From NCBI RefSeq assembly GCF_001039355.2, contig NW_019775877.1, positions 10,395-44,228 of the forward strand: DNA of 33,834 nucleotides, in the 5' to 3' direction. Source of the stretch: Lingula anatina. Lineage: Eukaryota; Brachiopoda; Lingulata; Lingulida; Lingulidae. The notes beneath the pieces were generated by a model. The model saw only the letters and a list, made by a program, of their open reading frames with translations. It was not told the DNA's origin and did no database searches. Position numbers and translations under genes: made by a program. Positions 9,969 through 20,410 of this stretch are shown piece by piece (the stretch's first letter is position 1; every line of letters begins with the position of its first letter).

Positions 9969-11469
9969 GGCAGTCCACTGCTACTTCTACTTGTATTGTA
10001 AGATTTATTTAATGTTTTCCTTCACCTCTTGCGTCCACTAACAACTGAGATGGCGCGCCATGTGGTTTGTACAGATACACGCTAACGCGCGACATTTATT
10101 GATGCCGATCAAACGCGAGTAAAAACGTGCCCTTGGAAAATTCTAGCTATGAGATGCGACCATGATCAGCAGTCGCAATCCGCTACTGAGCGGGACCAAA
10201 AAAGTTTCATCTCTCGTCAAAAATTAGTCCTGCAACGTTATTTGTATACCATTTTTATGCTTTCATCAAAGAAGAATCCGGGATTTACATGTGTAAAAAT
10301 TAGCTAGTGAGTGTACATGTATTCTACATAGTAGACCTAAAAGTGACAATAAATTGAATTCCATTCCCTAAGTGTAGCGCCTTTAAAAGAATTGTCACCA
10401 TATGTCGAGCCTTACACAGTGTTTAAAGTAAATTGTCGGAAGAGCGTAATTGGGGGGGGGGGGTCATAAATTGATACAAGATCGAATAAATATGGCGGGG
10501 CCAAGTTGTAAAAAGCAGCGTGTGCATATACTATAAGTTAAAAAGAAAAATTAATCCGTGCTTTAATGGGTTAAGCCTTGTATTCACCAATCAATTGTGC
10601 TTCACTACAAATTCCATGCTAAAAAGATTACACTAACTAGTAGAGTATCTACCTTTAAAAACTTTTGAGTTCACTTATTGCCCATTTATATCTCTGTTGC
10701 ATAAAAGCCACATGCTGCCCNTTAATCCGAGCTTTAATGGGTTAAGCCTTGTATTCACCAATCAATTGTGCTTCAATCAATTCCATGCTAAAAAGATAAC
10801 ACTAACTATATACCTTTAAAAACTTTTGAGTTCACTTATTGCCCATTTATATCTCTGTTGCATTAAAAAGCCACATGCTGCCCCCCTTATGCACTGCACA
10901 GTTTTACAGCCTTTAACCTCCCCTGGCCAATTATAAGAACTGGTGTTAATAGTTAAACAAACAAGAATTACTTTAGATCTGACATATATTTCTAGTTAAG
11001 ACACGCAAGAAAATGCATGTTTGTACTTCTCACGCTGTCTTTTTATCATTAAAAAAAAACAATAAGCATTACGTACGTCGAATTCCAAAATCGCGGCAAA
11101 GACCACGATCCTAAACTAATGTTGCGTTCTCAATCTAGAAGATTGTACCCCGTAACAGAGAATCCGCTTCCCGTTCGTATGTACATGTAAGCCTCGTCCC
11201 AGTTAGATCAGGCTAACCCTAACCATTATCACTATATAGAGGGCGGACTTTCTGTTACACGGACCCTCAGTTTCATTACACAATATTACGCTGTCTTTTA
11301 GCAAAAAGAAAAGGCGTTAAATTGGCTACTGACATGACCTGGGACAAGAAAAAACTGGTCAATTAAACCATTTTGCACAATATCTTTTCAAATGTTTTGG
11401 TCTAGTCCAAAATATGAGTTCTTGGTAAGTCTGGTCCCATTAAAATATGTACATTTAGTACATAACAGA
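9969..11469. other. Intergenic region between the SH3/zinc-finger gene and PhyH copy A
   Basis: The 5' flank of the SH3/zinc-finger gene, with a GGCGCGCC palindrome near 10053, is followed at 10376 by the start of a large duplicated segment. A 12-base G run lies at 10452-10463. A nested direct repeat surrounds the N at 10721. I see no coding sequence. It includes the 3' flank of PhyH copy A. Confidence 0.5.
10551..10884. repeat. Nested 170-bp direct duplication around the N at 10721
   Basis: 10551-10720 and the sequence beginning at 10722 are diverged copies of the same stretch, starting TTAATCCG and containing GCTTTAATGGGTTAAGCC. The right-hand copy matches the equivalent part of copy B more closely than the left-hand copy does: both lack the ACTAGTAGAGTATC variant. 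This points to a junction between two haplotypes. Confidence 0.85.
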
Positions 11470-13019
11470 TCATATAATATTGCACCAACTAAACCATCCT
11501 CCTTCTCGGTGTCCTGTATTCCATTTAGGTTTTTCTGGCCCATTGCTTTCACCGTCCTCGAAATCGTACTCCAAGTCTCCAGCAAGGAGGCGCGCTTCAC
11601 GAGATCTCGCGTTACTAGGAAGCTCAGTGACTGTGTTCACTTGTTTGATATCATATTCTCCTAATACATTGACGTCTTGGGAGGACCAGTGTGTTGTCAT
11701 CTTTAGATTGTTGTACGCCTCTCTCCTGGACTCCAGATCGGCTTGCGTTGCCCATGCAGCGGGCGTCATGGAAACCATTGTAACATAGCGCCACCTACCA
11801 GGGTGTTGGCGGCCTTTGATTGGCCGGATATTCGCGTGAACGGTGCGCGAATCCCAGATGACTATTGATCCCTTTGGCGCTGGGATTCGTTTCACCTGGC
11901 ATCCTCTGTCTTCAAACCATTTTATTTCACCCGGTTTTTCAAATGGGTAAAAATCGGTGATGGTCGACATCTTTACTGCGTTGGGAAAGGTTTTGCAGAA
12001 TGCCTGGTGATACTTGTGAGAGCCTAAAATCGCCTACAAAGAAGCGGTTGCAATCAGTTTTGAACATAATAGTAAGATTAAAGAGAATTATATCTACCGT
12101 GAATACAGTACAGTGATTTAGAGATAAACAAAAAAGTGGAGCAGAGAAATGGGGTACGTGGTCTGGCGCCGAACAAAAGCTGTTACAATTCTATAATACA
12201 CAAACACAGGCCTACTGCCTACTTTTTTAAGAGCACCGTACTGCGTCATTGCGATAGGTGCGATTGCTGGGTGTGACATTGTGTTAGCGGTGAAACTTGT
12301 ACAACACGGAGTTCATACCTGAAAGCACCAATCATCACAGTCTGTGTCCTCCAGGTACACGCCCCCCTGGTAAGCATGCAGCCCCTCCTTATGAGCACCC
12401 TGGTCAACGTGAAGCCAATGGTAGCCAGGTTCTGGGGAGAGATGAAAACACAGCTCATAGAATGTGTTAGGTGTGACAGTGATTACGTACTAAAATGCAA
12501 TTGCACATTGGTGCTATGTAACTTTTTGTCTTTTGTCTATACTGTATATGCAATGTGTTGGATTTGGAAATGTAATGCGTTAAAAGTAACATGGGAATGA
12601 ATGTGATGATTTAAAGGGGCCGACTGAGCCAAGCAAAATGTGTTATGTGAGACAGTGTCAACAATACAAGCCTTTATTAAGATAAAAAATAAGGACTTGG
12701 TGGGCTAAATACCAGCAAACTCTGTTACTCCATCCTCCGGTGGCCGTCCTATGGCTACAGCGTCAATGCTGCTCCACAGTTTGCCTGTTCCCCACAGCTC
12801 CTCAAACACCGCCTTGGACTTCAGACGGATAGCCCACGACGCCTCCAAGTGGCCAACTTTGAAACTAGTGATCAGACCTTTCATGTTGGACGGCCACCTA
12901 CCGTCTGGATAAAGGTTTGTGACCCAAGTATAATACTGCTGCCTATAGGTGTCGCTTTCGAGGCTGGATAAGAGGCCCTCGACGACCACCACGCCTTTTT
13001 CGTCAAGTTCCTGCTTCAT
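11470..13019 (-). CDS. Phytanoyl-CoA-dioxygenase-like (PhyH) protein, copy A
   Basis: Exons in transcription order are 13019-12713, 12431-12319 and 12033-11470. All junctions are GT-AG with phases 1 and 0, giving 327 residues. PhyH proteins are Fe(II)/2-oxoglutarate-dependent oxygenases. The iron facial triad is visible as H110-x-D112 (YHWLHVDQG) and H206 (WDSRTVHAN). PGRWRYV follows and supplies the arginine expected to hold 2-oxoglutarate. All are intact, so the protein looks catalytically competent; the substrate is unknown. There is no visible signal peptide or PTS1 ending (it ends GWFSWCNII). The ATG at 13019 is the earliest clean start. Two upstream ATGs at 13610 and 13583 in a probable leader exon cannot be joined in frame with this one. 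Copy B differs by seven residues by my count, none catalytic. Confidence 0.88.
12265..12655. repeat. Copies of the dispersed TGTGTTAGRTGTGACA repeat in PhyH A introns
   Basis: Units occur at about 12270-12295 (GGTGTGACATTGTGTTAGCGGTG), 12462-12478 (ATGTGTTAGGTGTGACA) and 12638-12655 (ATGTGTTATGTGAGACAG), flanking exon 2. Orthologous units are present in copy B at about 16410, 16600 and 16764, so they predate the A/B split. Confidence 0.75.
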
Positions 13020-13889
13020 ACTTTGGCTATTTAAGCATTAATAAAAACGGAAAAATAGATTAATTGACTGTAAAATTATTTTTTCCTACATATCGATCAG
13101 GCCAGTCGTCAAATTGAAAATTGAAAGATTGGTAATTAATAACGACTCTGTAAACATGATATAGGGCACGCTGAGATTTGAAATTCGCGGGATTTCGTCA
13201 CTTCCGGGGACATGTAAGATTTTGCACAACTTTTATTTAATTGGGCGGTCTAATCAATTGTCCACAGCTGTCAACGTGGTTTTCTGCTTCGATTTTTGGT
13301 GAAGTCGCCGAAGTAGAAAGGAAAACTGTTTTTTCGGTTCCCTGTGGATGAACTCAACCAGGGCTAATGGAAAAGACTGTGTTGTTAGGTTTTGGCAATA
13401 ATAATAAGTTACTTACTAAAGACAAAGCTGTCCCCGAAATGGGTACGTTGAGCGATAACGTTGCAAATTCGCGGTAGAGGGGTTGTTGGTGGTGGTTTGT
13501 CTTTCTGGGGAAATTCTGATATACAGCCTCAAATATAGTCTTAAAATAAACGTTTTCTTTACCTCTACATTGTGAAAGGCCATTGCCTTAAAACCACGAA
13601 GTTTGTACATCTATTTCATATAGGTTCGTCACATCTAAATTTGCTGAAATGTTTGGCATACTGAATTCTTTTAAGCTGTAGGAAATTTGAAAATAAAAAG
13701 AAAACCCTTAAAGTTATTCGTACTTCAAGCCAATCTTACCTCCATCCTGGTGCACCAAACTTCACCATTCTGGCTAAACTTTCAAGACAACTTTTGGTGG
13801 AATCTTTTCACAGTGATTGTTTTATGTATCATCAAACAATTAAACGTGATAACAAAGCACATCAGTTCTTCGGTTGAACCTCAGCCCAC
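13020..13889 (-). other. Probable 5' leader of PhyH copy A
   Basis: This is sequence between the proposed promoter and the start codon. A possible leader exon could end at 13563 before a GTAAAG donor and splice to an acceptor near 13027 (TTAAATAG). It contains no convincing coding exon. A 64-codon frame at 13416-13610 is conserved in copy B but diverges at several sites and has no recognisable domain. Confidence 0.35.
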
Positions 13890-13967
13890 TTTTATATATA
13901 TATAGAGAGAGGAGACTTATCACGATGACGTCATCTAGAGGCCTGATGACGTGTTACTAGCCACGTG
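13890..13967 (-). promoter_or_regulatory. TATA box with CRE and E-box cluster, promoter of PhyH copy A
   Basis: Read on the minus strand, the order is CACGTG (13967-13962), CACGTCATCA (13953-13944), the palindrome GATGACGTCATC containing a perfect TGACGTCA (13935-13924), and a TATATATAAAAG TATA box (13904-13890). The transcription start would be near 13865, upstream of copy A. CRE sites bind CREB/ATF/bZIP factors, and TGACGTG with CACGTG also suits ATF6/XBP1 or bHLH-ZIP factors. The same module is preserved in copy B. The function is inferred from motif order and spacing. Confidence 0.6.
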
Positions 13968-14302
13968 CGCCGTTACACTGTTACTGAAATATACTTGTCA
14001 CATTTAGCAAGTAAACACGATAACCTCTTATCTCCATTGACTTATACTATCTGTATTTACTTATAATATCTGTACATAAACAAGTAGCGTTAAAGCGATT
14101 CTTACTTTGAGTCGGTGGCCTCATTTAAAAAGTTCATTTCAAAATTATTATTTATTATTGTTATTTGAAAGTTTGTGCATTGTGTCGGCGAGTAAAAAAA
14201 TACCCCTCTCTGGCAATTGTCAAAGTTGATAGTTATGTTGAATTATCTAGAAAGGATAAATAGATCGAACATACATCGGGTTTGAATACTGTACATAAAA
14301 GG

Positions 14303-14645
14303 TTAAAGGGATAATAACTCTTCGTTTCGGCCAAAAAAATGAATTTTCTGGAGTAAACAACAATTTTTCCATACTTACCAATGGTTAATGAATCCATTTT
14401 TACATTCAAAGTTCGGCCCTGGTTTTTTCTAAAAAATTTGGTTTTTTGTTAAAATCTCTTAAAAGATTTTAACAGAGCATAGCCATCAATGGAGGTCACG
14501 TGGTCTAAAGACAAGTTCAGATATCAGAATAATAGCTATAACTGCCGTTTTGTGGTAAAACAGAATATATTATATTTCTGTGAGTTATTCACAATGTTTT
14601 CATTGTGAAATATAGATCTCATACGAAGAGTTATTATCCCTTTAA
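14303..14645. mobile_element. MITE-like element with 23-bp perfect terminal inverted repeats and TTAA ends
   Basis: The left end (14303-14325, starting TTAAAGGGATAATAACTC) is the exact reverse complement of the right end (14623-14645). Both ends begin with TTAA, a target preferred by piggyBac-type elements, although these tips do not start CCC. There is no coding capacity. Internal hairpins include GTTAAAATCT...AGATTTTAAC near 14447-14473 and TTCACAATG TTTT CATTGTGAA near 14588-14609. Homology to copy B stops exactly at the left TTAA, and an assembly N follows 24 bp after the right end. Confidence 0.78.
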
Positions 14646-15607
14646 AGGTACATACGAACCGAGTATTGNAGCGCCTTTAAAAGAATTGTCACCATACCAT
14701 ATGTCGAGCCTTACACAGTGTTTAAAGTAAATTGTCGGAAGAGCGTAATTGGGGGGGGGGGGGGGGGGGGGCATAAATTGATACAAGATCGAATAAATAT
14801 GGCGGGGCCAAGTTGTAAAAAGCAGCGTTTGAATATACTAAAAGTTAAAAAGAAAAATTAATCCGAGCTTTAATGGGTTAAGCCTTGTATTCACCAATCA
14901 ATTGTGCTTCAATCAATTCCATGCTAAAAAGATAACACTAACTATATACCTTTAAAAACTTTTGAGTTCACTTATTGCCCATTTATATCTCTGTTGCATT
15001 AAAAAGCCACATGCTGCCCCCCTTATGCACTGCACAGTTTTACAGCCTTTAACCTCCCCTGGCCAATTATAAGGACTGATTTTAATAGTTAAACCAACAA
15101 GAATTACTTTAGATCTGACATATATTTCTAGTTATAACACGCAAGAAAATGCGTGTTTGTACTTCTCGCAATGTCATTTTATCATTAAAAAAACAATAGG
15201 CATTATGTACGGTAGAATTCCAAAATCGCGGCAATGACCACGCCGTCACTAAACTAATGTTGCGTTCTCAATCTAGAAAATTGTACCCCATAACAGAGAA
15301 TCTGCTTCCCATTCGTATGTACATGTAAGCCTCGTCCCACTTAGGTCAGGCTAACCCTAACCATTATCACTATATGGAGGGCGGACTTTCTGTTTCACAG
15401 ACCTTCAGTTTCATTACACAATATTACGCTGTCTTTTAGCAAAAAGAAAAGGCGTTAAATTGGCTACTGACATGACCTGGAACAAGAAAAAACTGGTCAA
15501 TTAAACCATTTTGCACAATATCTTTTCAAATGTTTTGGTCTAGTCTAAAATTTGAGTTCTTGGTAAGTCTGGTCCCATTATAATATGTACATTTAGTACA
15601 TAACAGA
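14307..15607. other. Region between PhyH copy A promoter flank and PhyH copy B
   Basis: Apart from the MITE-like element and the N at 14669, this is the 3' flank of PhyH copy B inside the duplicated segment. It includes a 21-base G run. No coding sequence is supported. Confidence 0.5.
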
Positions 15608-17139
15608 TCATATAATATTGCACCAACTAAACCATCCTCCTTCTCGGTGTCCTGTATTCCATTTAGGTTTTTCTGGCCCATTGCTTTCACCGTCCTCGAA
15701 AGCGTACTCCAAGTCTCCAGCAAGGAGGCGCGCTTCACGAGATCTCGCGTTACTAGGAAGCTCAGTGACTGTGTTCACTTGATTGATATCATATTCCCCC
15801 AATACATTGACGTCTTGGGAGGACCAGTGTGTTGTCATCTTTAGATTGTTGTACGCCTCTCTCCTGGACTCCAGATCGGCTTGCGTTGCCCATGCAGCGG
15901 GCGTCATGGAAACCATTGTAACATAGCGCCACCTACCAGGGTGTTGGCGGCCTTTGATTGGCCGGATATTCGCGTGAACGGTGCGCGAATCCCAGATGAC
16001 TATTGATCCCTTTGGCGCTGGGATTCGTTTCACCTGGCATCCTCTGTCTTCAAACCATTTTATTTCACCAGGTTTTTCAAATGGGTAAAAATCGGTGATG
16101 GTCGACATCTTTACTGCGTTGGGAAAGGTGTTGCAGAATGCCTGGTGATACTTGTGAGAGCCTAAAATCGCCTACAAAGAAGCGGTTGCAATCAGTTTTG
16201 AACATAATAGTAAGATTAAAGAGAATAATTTCTACCGTGAATACAGTACAGTGATTTAGAGATAAACAAAAAAGTGGAGCAGAGAAATGGGGTACGTGGT
16301 CTGGCGCCGAACAAAAGCTGTTACAATTCTATAATATACACACACAGGCCTACTGCCTACTTTTTTAAGAGCACCGTACTGCGTCATTGTGATAGGTGCG
16401 ATTGCTGGGTGTGACATTGTGTTAGCGGTGAAACCTGTACAACACGGAGTTCATACCTGAAAGCACCAATCATCGCAGTCTGTGTTCTCCAGGTACACGC
16501 CCCCCTGGTAAGCATGCAGTCCCTCCTTATGAGCACCCTGGTCAACGTGAAGCCAATGGGAACCAGGTTCTGGGGAGAGATGAAAACACAGCTCATGGAA
16601 TGTGTTAGGTGTGACGGTGGTCATGTAGTAAAATATAATGCACAATGGTGCCATGTAACTTTTTGGCTTTTGCCCATACTGATGGATGTTGGAAATGTAA
16701 TGCATTAAAAGTAACATGGGAATGAATGTGATGATTTAAAGGGGCCGACTGAGCCAAGCAAAATGTGTTATGTGAGACAGTGTCAACAATACAACGCCTT
16801 TATTAAGATAAAAAAAATAAGGGGCTAAATACCAGCAAACTCTGTTACTCCATCCTCCGGTGGCCGTCCTATGGCTACAGCGTCAATGCTGCTCCACAGT
16901 TTGGCTGTTCCCCACAGCTCCTCAAACACCGCCTTGGACTTCAGACGGATAGCCCACGACGCCTCCAAGTGGCCGACTTTGAAACTAGTGATCAGGCCTT
17001 TCATGTTGGATGGCCACCTACCGTCTGGATAAAGGTTTGTGACCCAAGTATAATACTGCTGCCTATAGGTGTCGCTTTCGAGGCTGGATAAGAGGCCCTC
17101 GACGACCACCACGCCTTTTTTGTCAAGTTCCTGCTTCAT
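15608..17139 (-). CDS. Phytanoyl-CoA-dioxygenase-like (PhyH) protein, copy B
   Basis: Exons in transcription order are 17139-16833, 16569-16457 and 16171-15608, the same lengths (307, 113 and 564 nt) and phases as copy A, giving 327 residues. By hand comparison there are seven substitutions relative to A: E7K and G-to-A in GTGKLW in exon 1, Y106S and D-to-N in exon 2, and K-to-N, K-to-N and D-to-A in exon 3. The iron ligands H110, D112 and H206 and the RWR arginines are unchanged. It is either a very recent tandem duplicate or the other allele of copy A; the N at 14669 at the junction favours the allele explanation. It would act as a 2-oxoglutarate-dependent hydroxylase on an unknown, probably lipid-like, substrate. 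Confidence 0.85.
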
Positions 17140-17246
17140 ACTTTGGCTATTTAAGCATAAATAAAAAAGGAAAAAGATTAATTGACTGTAAAATTATTTT
17201 TTCCTACATATCGATCAGACCAGTCGTCAAATTGAAAATTGAAAGA

Positions 17247-17303
17247 TTGGTAATTAATAACGACTCTGACACACGAAATAAGGTAATTAATAACGACTCT
17301 GAA
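17247..17303. repeat. Short tandem duplication present only in copy B
   Basis: GGTAATTAATAACGACTCTG occurs twice about 34 bp apart in copy B, but once in copy A (near 13129). It is a small indel polymorphism between the two copies in the upstream region of the PhyH gene. Confidence 0.8.
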
Positions 17304-18016
17304 AACATGAAATAGGGCACGCTGAGATTTGAAATTCGCGGGATTTGCACAACTTTTATATAATTGGGCGGTCTAATCAATTGTCCACAGCAGTTAACGT
17401 GGTTTTCTGCTTCGATTTTTGGTGAAGTCGCCGAAGTAGAAAGGAAAACTGTTTTTTCGGTTCCCTGTGGATGAACTCAACCAGGGCTAATGGAAAAGAC
17501 TGTTGTTAGGTTTTGGCAATAATAATAAGTTACTTACTAAAGACAAAGCTGTACCCGAAATGGGTACGTTGAGCGATAACGTTGCAAATTCGCGGTAGAG
17601 GGGTTGGTGGTGGTGGTTTGTCTTTCTGGGGAAATTCTGATACACAGCCTCAAATATAGTCTTAAAATAAACGTTTTCTTTACCTCTACATTGTGAAAGG
17701 CCATTGCCTTAAAACCACAAAGTTTGTACATCTATTCCATATAAGTTCGTCACATCTAAATTTGCTGAAATGTTTGGCATACTGAATTCTTTTAAGCTGT
17801 AGGAAATTTGAAAATAAAAAGAAAACCCTGAAATTAAAGTTATTCGTACTTCAAGCCAGTCTTACCTCCATCCTGGTGCACCAAACTTCACCATTCTGGC
17901 TAAACTTTCAAGTCAACTTTTGGTGGAATCTTTTCACAGTGATTGTTTTATGTATCATCAAACAATTAAACATGATAACAAAGCACATCAGTTCTTCGGT
18001 TGAACCTCAGGCCACT

Positions 18017-18091
18017 TTTATATATAGAGAGAGAGGAGACTTATCGCGATGACGTCATCTAGAGGCCTGATGACGTGTTACTAGCCACGTG
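18017..18091 (-). promoter_or_regulatory. TATA/CRE/E-box promoter of PhyH copy B
   Basis: This is the same module as at 13890-13967: CACGTG at 18091-18086, CACGTCATCA near 18077-18068, GATGACGTCATC at 18059-18048 and TATATATAAAAG at 18026-18016 on the minus strand. The CRE palindrome and TATA core are identical to those of copy A, while the GA/TA tract between them has changed length. It lies about 730 bp from the start codon of the divergent gene C, so B and C are head-to-head. Confidence 0.6.
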
Positions 18092-18430
18092 CGCCGTTAC
18101 ACTGTTACTGAAATATACTTGTCACATTTAGCAAGTCAACGCGATACCCTCTTATCTCCATTGACTTATACTATCTGTATTTACTTATAATCTCTGTACA
18201 TAAACAAGTAGCGTTAAACCGATTCTCACTTTGAGTCGGTGGCCTCATTTAAAAAGTTAATTTCAAAATTATTATTTATTATTGTTATTTGAAGGTTTGT
18301 GTATTGTGTCGGCGCGTAAAAAAATACCCCTCTCTGGCAATTGTCAAAGTTGATAGTTATGTTGAATTATCTAGAAAGGATAAATAGATCGAACATACAT
18401 CGGGTTTGAATTCTGTACTTAAAAGGTTAA

Positions 18431-18822
18431 GCAACGCGCATGGAATCTGAATGAGGTCAAGGTATTCTTCAGGTACATTCTTGTCCCACCAATACCGGTA
18501 CAATGTTATTCTCATCACAGAAGTGTGAATAATGGCCTGCTTTTAACAGAGATAAACAATGGATTACACGTTTTAGATCCATAGTTGATTATTGTTACTA
18601 CTGAGAATTTGACCTAATTACTCTCCCTAAATGAACTAGTCTTGCACTCTGTTGTGAAATCAGCCTAATATCGATAGCGTATAGGCTTATAATAAGACCT
18701 TTATTATATGTGTGTATGCGTCTGTGTGTGTGTGAGTTGATAACGTGACCTCTTTACTACCAATTTGGACGTGAAGACACAAACTAACTGAATAAGGATA
18801 ATTTACTGAATTCTGTGATATC
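18431..18822. other. Unique spacer between the duplicated segment and PhyH gene C
   Basis: Homology with copy A ends at 18430. The remaining 390 bp form the 5' flank of gene C, with a short TG-rich tract at about 18708-18733 and a weak AT-rich element (CTTATAATAAG, near 18687). I see no coding sequence. Confidence 0.45.
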
Positions 18823-19685
18823 ATGCCGAAATACGGAGACGAACGTTGGTGGTGAGTTACATTTAGGAAACCCATTAAGTCGATTATAGGTGTACGCATT
18901 GTAGGACTGGACGTTATAATAAAGTTTCGCGACAAAATATCAGCTTCGTTTCCTTATCTTCAGTTAACGTTACATATGAAGCTAGCGTAGTTTCCATGTA
19001 AAGCTTATGAGCCATTTTTACTAGTTTCTTAAAAGACTCAAATAAAATCGACATGCAAAGGCAAAAACAAAATGAATAACTTGGTCACCAATAAATGAGA
19101 TTTTAAATTGCAAAAGGATTGAATATTTGTGGATATTTCAACCCCTCCCCTCCCCCCCCCCCCCCCCCCAACTTTCGTAATTTTCTCAAAGATTTGAACC
19201 GAGAATGTCGGAATCAACAACATAAAGTAGCTAGAACGTTTTCTGAGAATATTTTACACGACAAGTTAGGAATTGATTCATTTTAACAAAACGCGTTACA
19301 ACCACAGGTAGTACAATTTAAAATCTTTTTCCCGTCATACTACACGTTGAAACAGTGAAAAGCCCTGGCTGTTTTTAGATTAGAGGTCACCAATAACACC
19401 AAACTGTTCATTTCAGTGAAGAGGTTCTCAAGGAGCTGAGAGAGAACGGTCTATCAGTCCTGGAAGATGTCATCCAGGCCGAAGAGTGTGACACCTATCG
19501 TCAGCAGTACCACACCTGGGTGACGACGCTGCGCGAGGACGGTGAGTGGCCAAAGAGCAAGCGCAGCCTGATCCAGCATTACCGCGTTGGCCACCTCGAG
19601 GCCACCTGGGCCGTACGACTCAAGTAAGTTTGGAAGCGCCAAAAAAAAAAAAAAAAAAAAAAACTTCTAAAATTGCACCACACCA

Positions 19686-19724
<39 letters not shown>

Positions 19725-19771
19725 TCATGTAGGACCTGGCACGCAAATGTGTGTGCGGTGCATGCGTGTGC

Positions 19772-19808
<37 letters not shown>

Positions 19809-20368
19809 GCGTGGGGGGTGGACGCTTCAGTAAAGGCCTACCCCCTTCGCCCCACGCTATACTAGAGGTCAACTCGGTTGATGGCATTAATTACAAACAC
19901 AATTTCTCGCATTCAGTAAAGAAAAGGGTAAAGAATATACCAGAGACACATCTGTGAATATCTGGAATAAAATCAATCAATAGCCCTAGCTGGTACATGG
20001 TAAGGGGGGGTGTCCTCCTTCTCCATTCTCTTGAGCTTAAGACTGAAGTGGTTGAAAAAGGGGAGGGGGGTGTAACTCGCCCTCCTGACCCCTTCCTCCT
20101 ACTCCTAAATGTATTTCTTTTACAGAACAAAACCGGTGTTTGCAAAGTTATGGGGAACTAACAAGCTACTGTCCAGTATCGATGCTGTGGCGATTGGACG
20201 GCCGCCAGAGGGCGGTGAGGAGGAGTTCCACACCCCAGACTGCTACCAGTGGCTCCATCTAGATCAGTCAGCAAAGCGTGTCGGACTGCACGCTTATCAA
20301 GGTCGGCGTTATTATTATTTATTATGATAATTATTTTTTATCAAAATATTAGTTTAACGTTCTTCGAC

Positions 20369-20410
<42 letters not shown>

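Larger units (their letters stand above)
10376..14306. repeat. Large duplicated segment, copy A
   Basis: This segment matches 14670-18430 in direct orientation with a few percent divergence plus small indels. It carries a complete PhyH gene and its promoter. The match begins at AGCGCCTTTAAAAG (10376 and 14670, the latter directly after the N at 14669). It ends at AAAAGGTTAA (14306 and 18430). Copy A has about 170 bp extra because of the nested repeat at the N at 10721. Confidence 0.93.
14670..18430. repeat. Large duplicated segment, copy B
   Basis: This is the second copy of 10376-14306, starting directly after the N at 14669. Differences from copy A include a poly-G tract of 21 versus 12 bases (14751-14771 versus 10452-10463), an extra tandem unit at about 17247-17303, loss of CACTTCCGGGGACATG-like sequence near 17345, and scattered substitutions. 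From 18431 it continues into sequence unique in the window. Confidence 0.93.

Noticed and set aside
11480-11788. 102-codon plus-strand frame over PhyH copy A
   Set aside because: It is the antisense shadow of exon 3; the minus-strand frame carries the conserved dioxygenase motifs.
13416-13610. 64-codon minus-strand frame conserved in both PhyH copies, as an N-terminal extension
   Set aside because: A GTAAAG donor exists at 13562, but joining it to the acceptor before the ATG at 13019 puts the PhyH sequence out of frame, so at most it is an upstream ORF.
19546-19833. 95-codon reading frame through CA/TG/GA repeats
   Set aside because: Part is PhyH C exon 2 in the wrong frame, and the rest is translated microsatellite.
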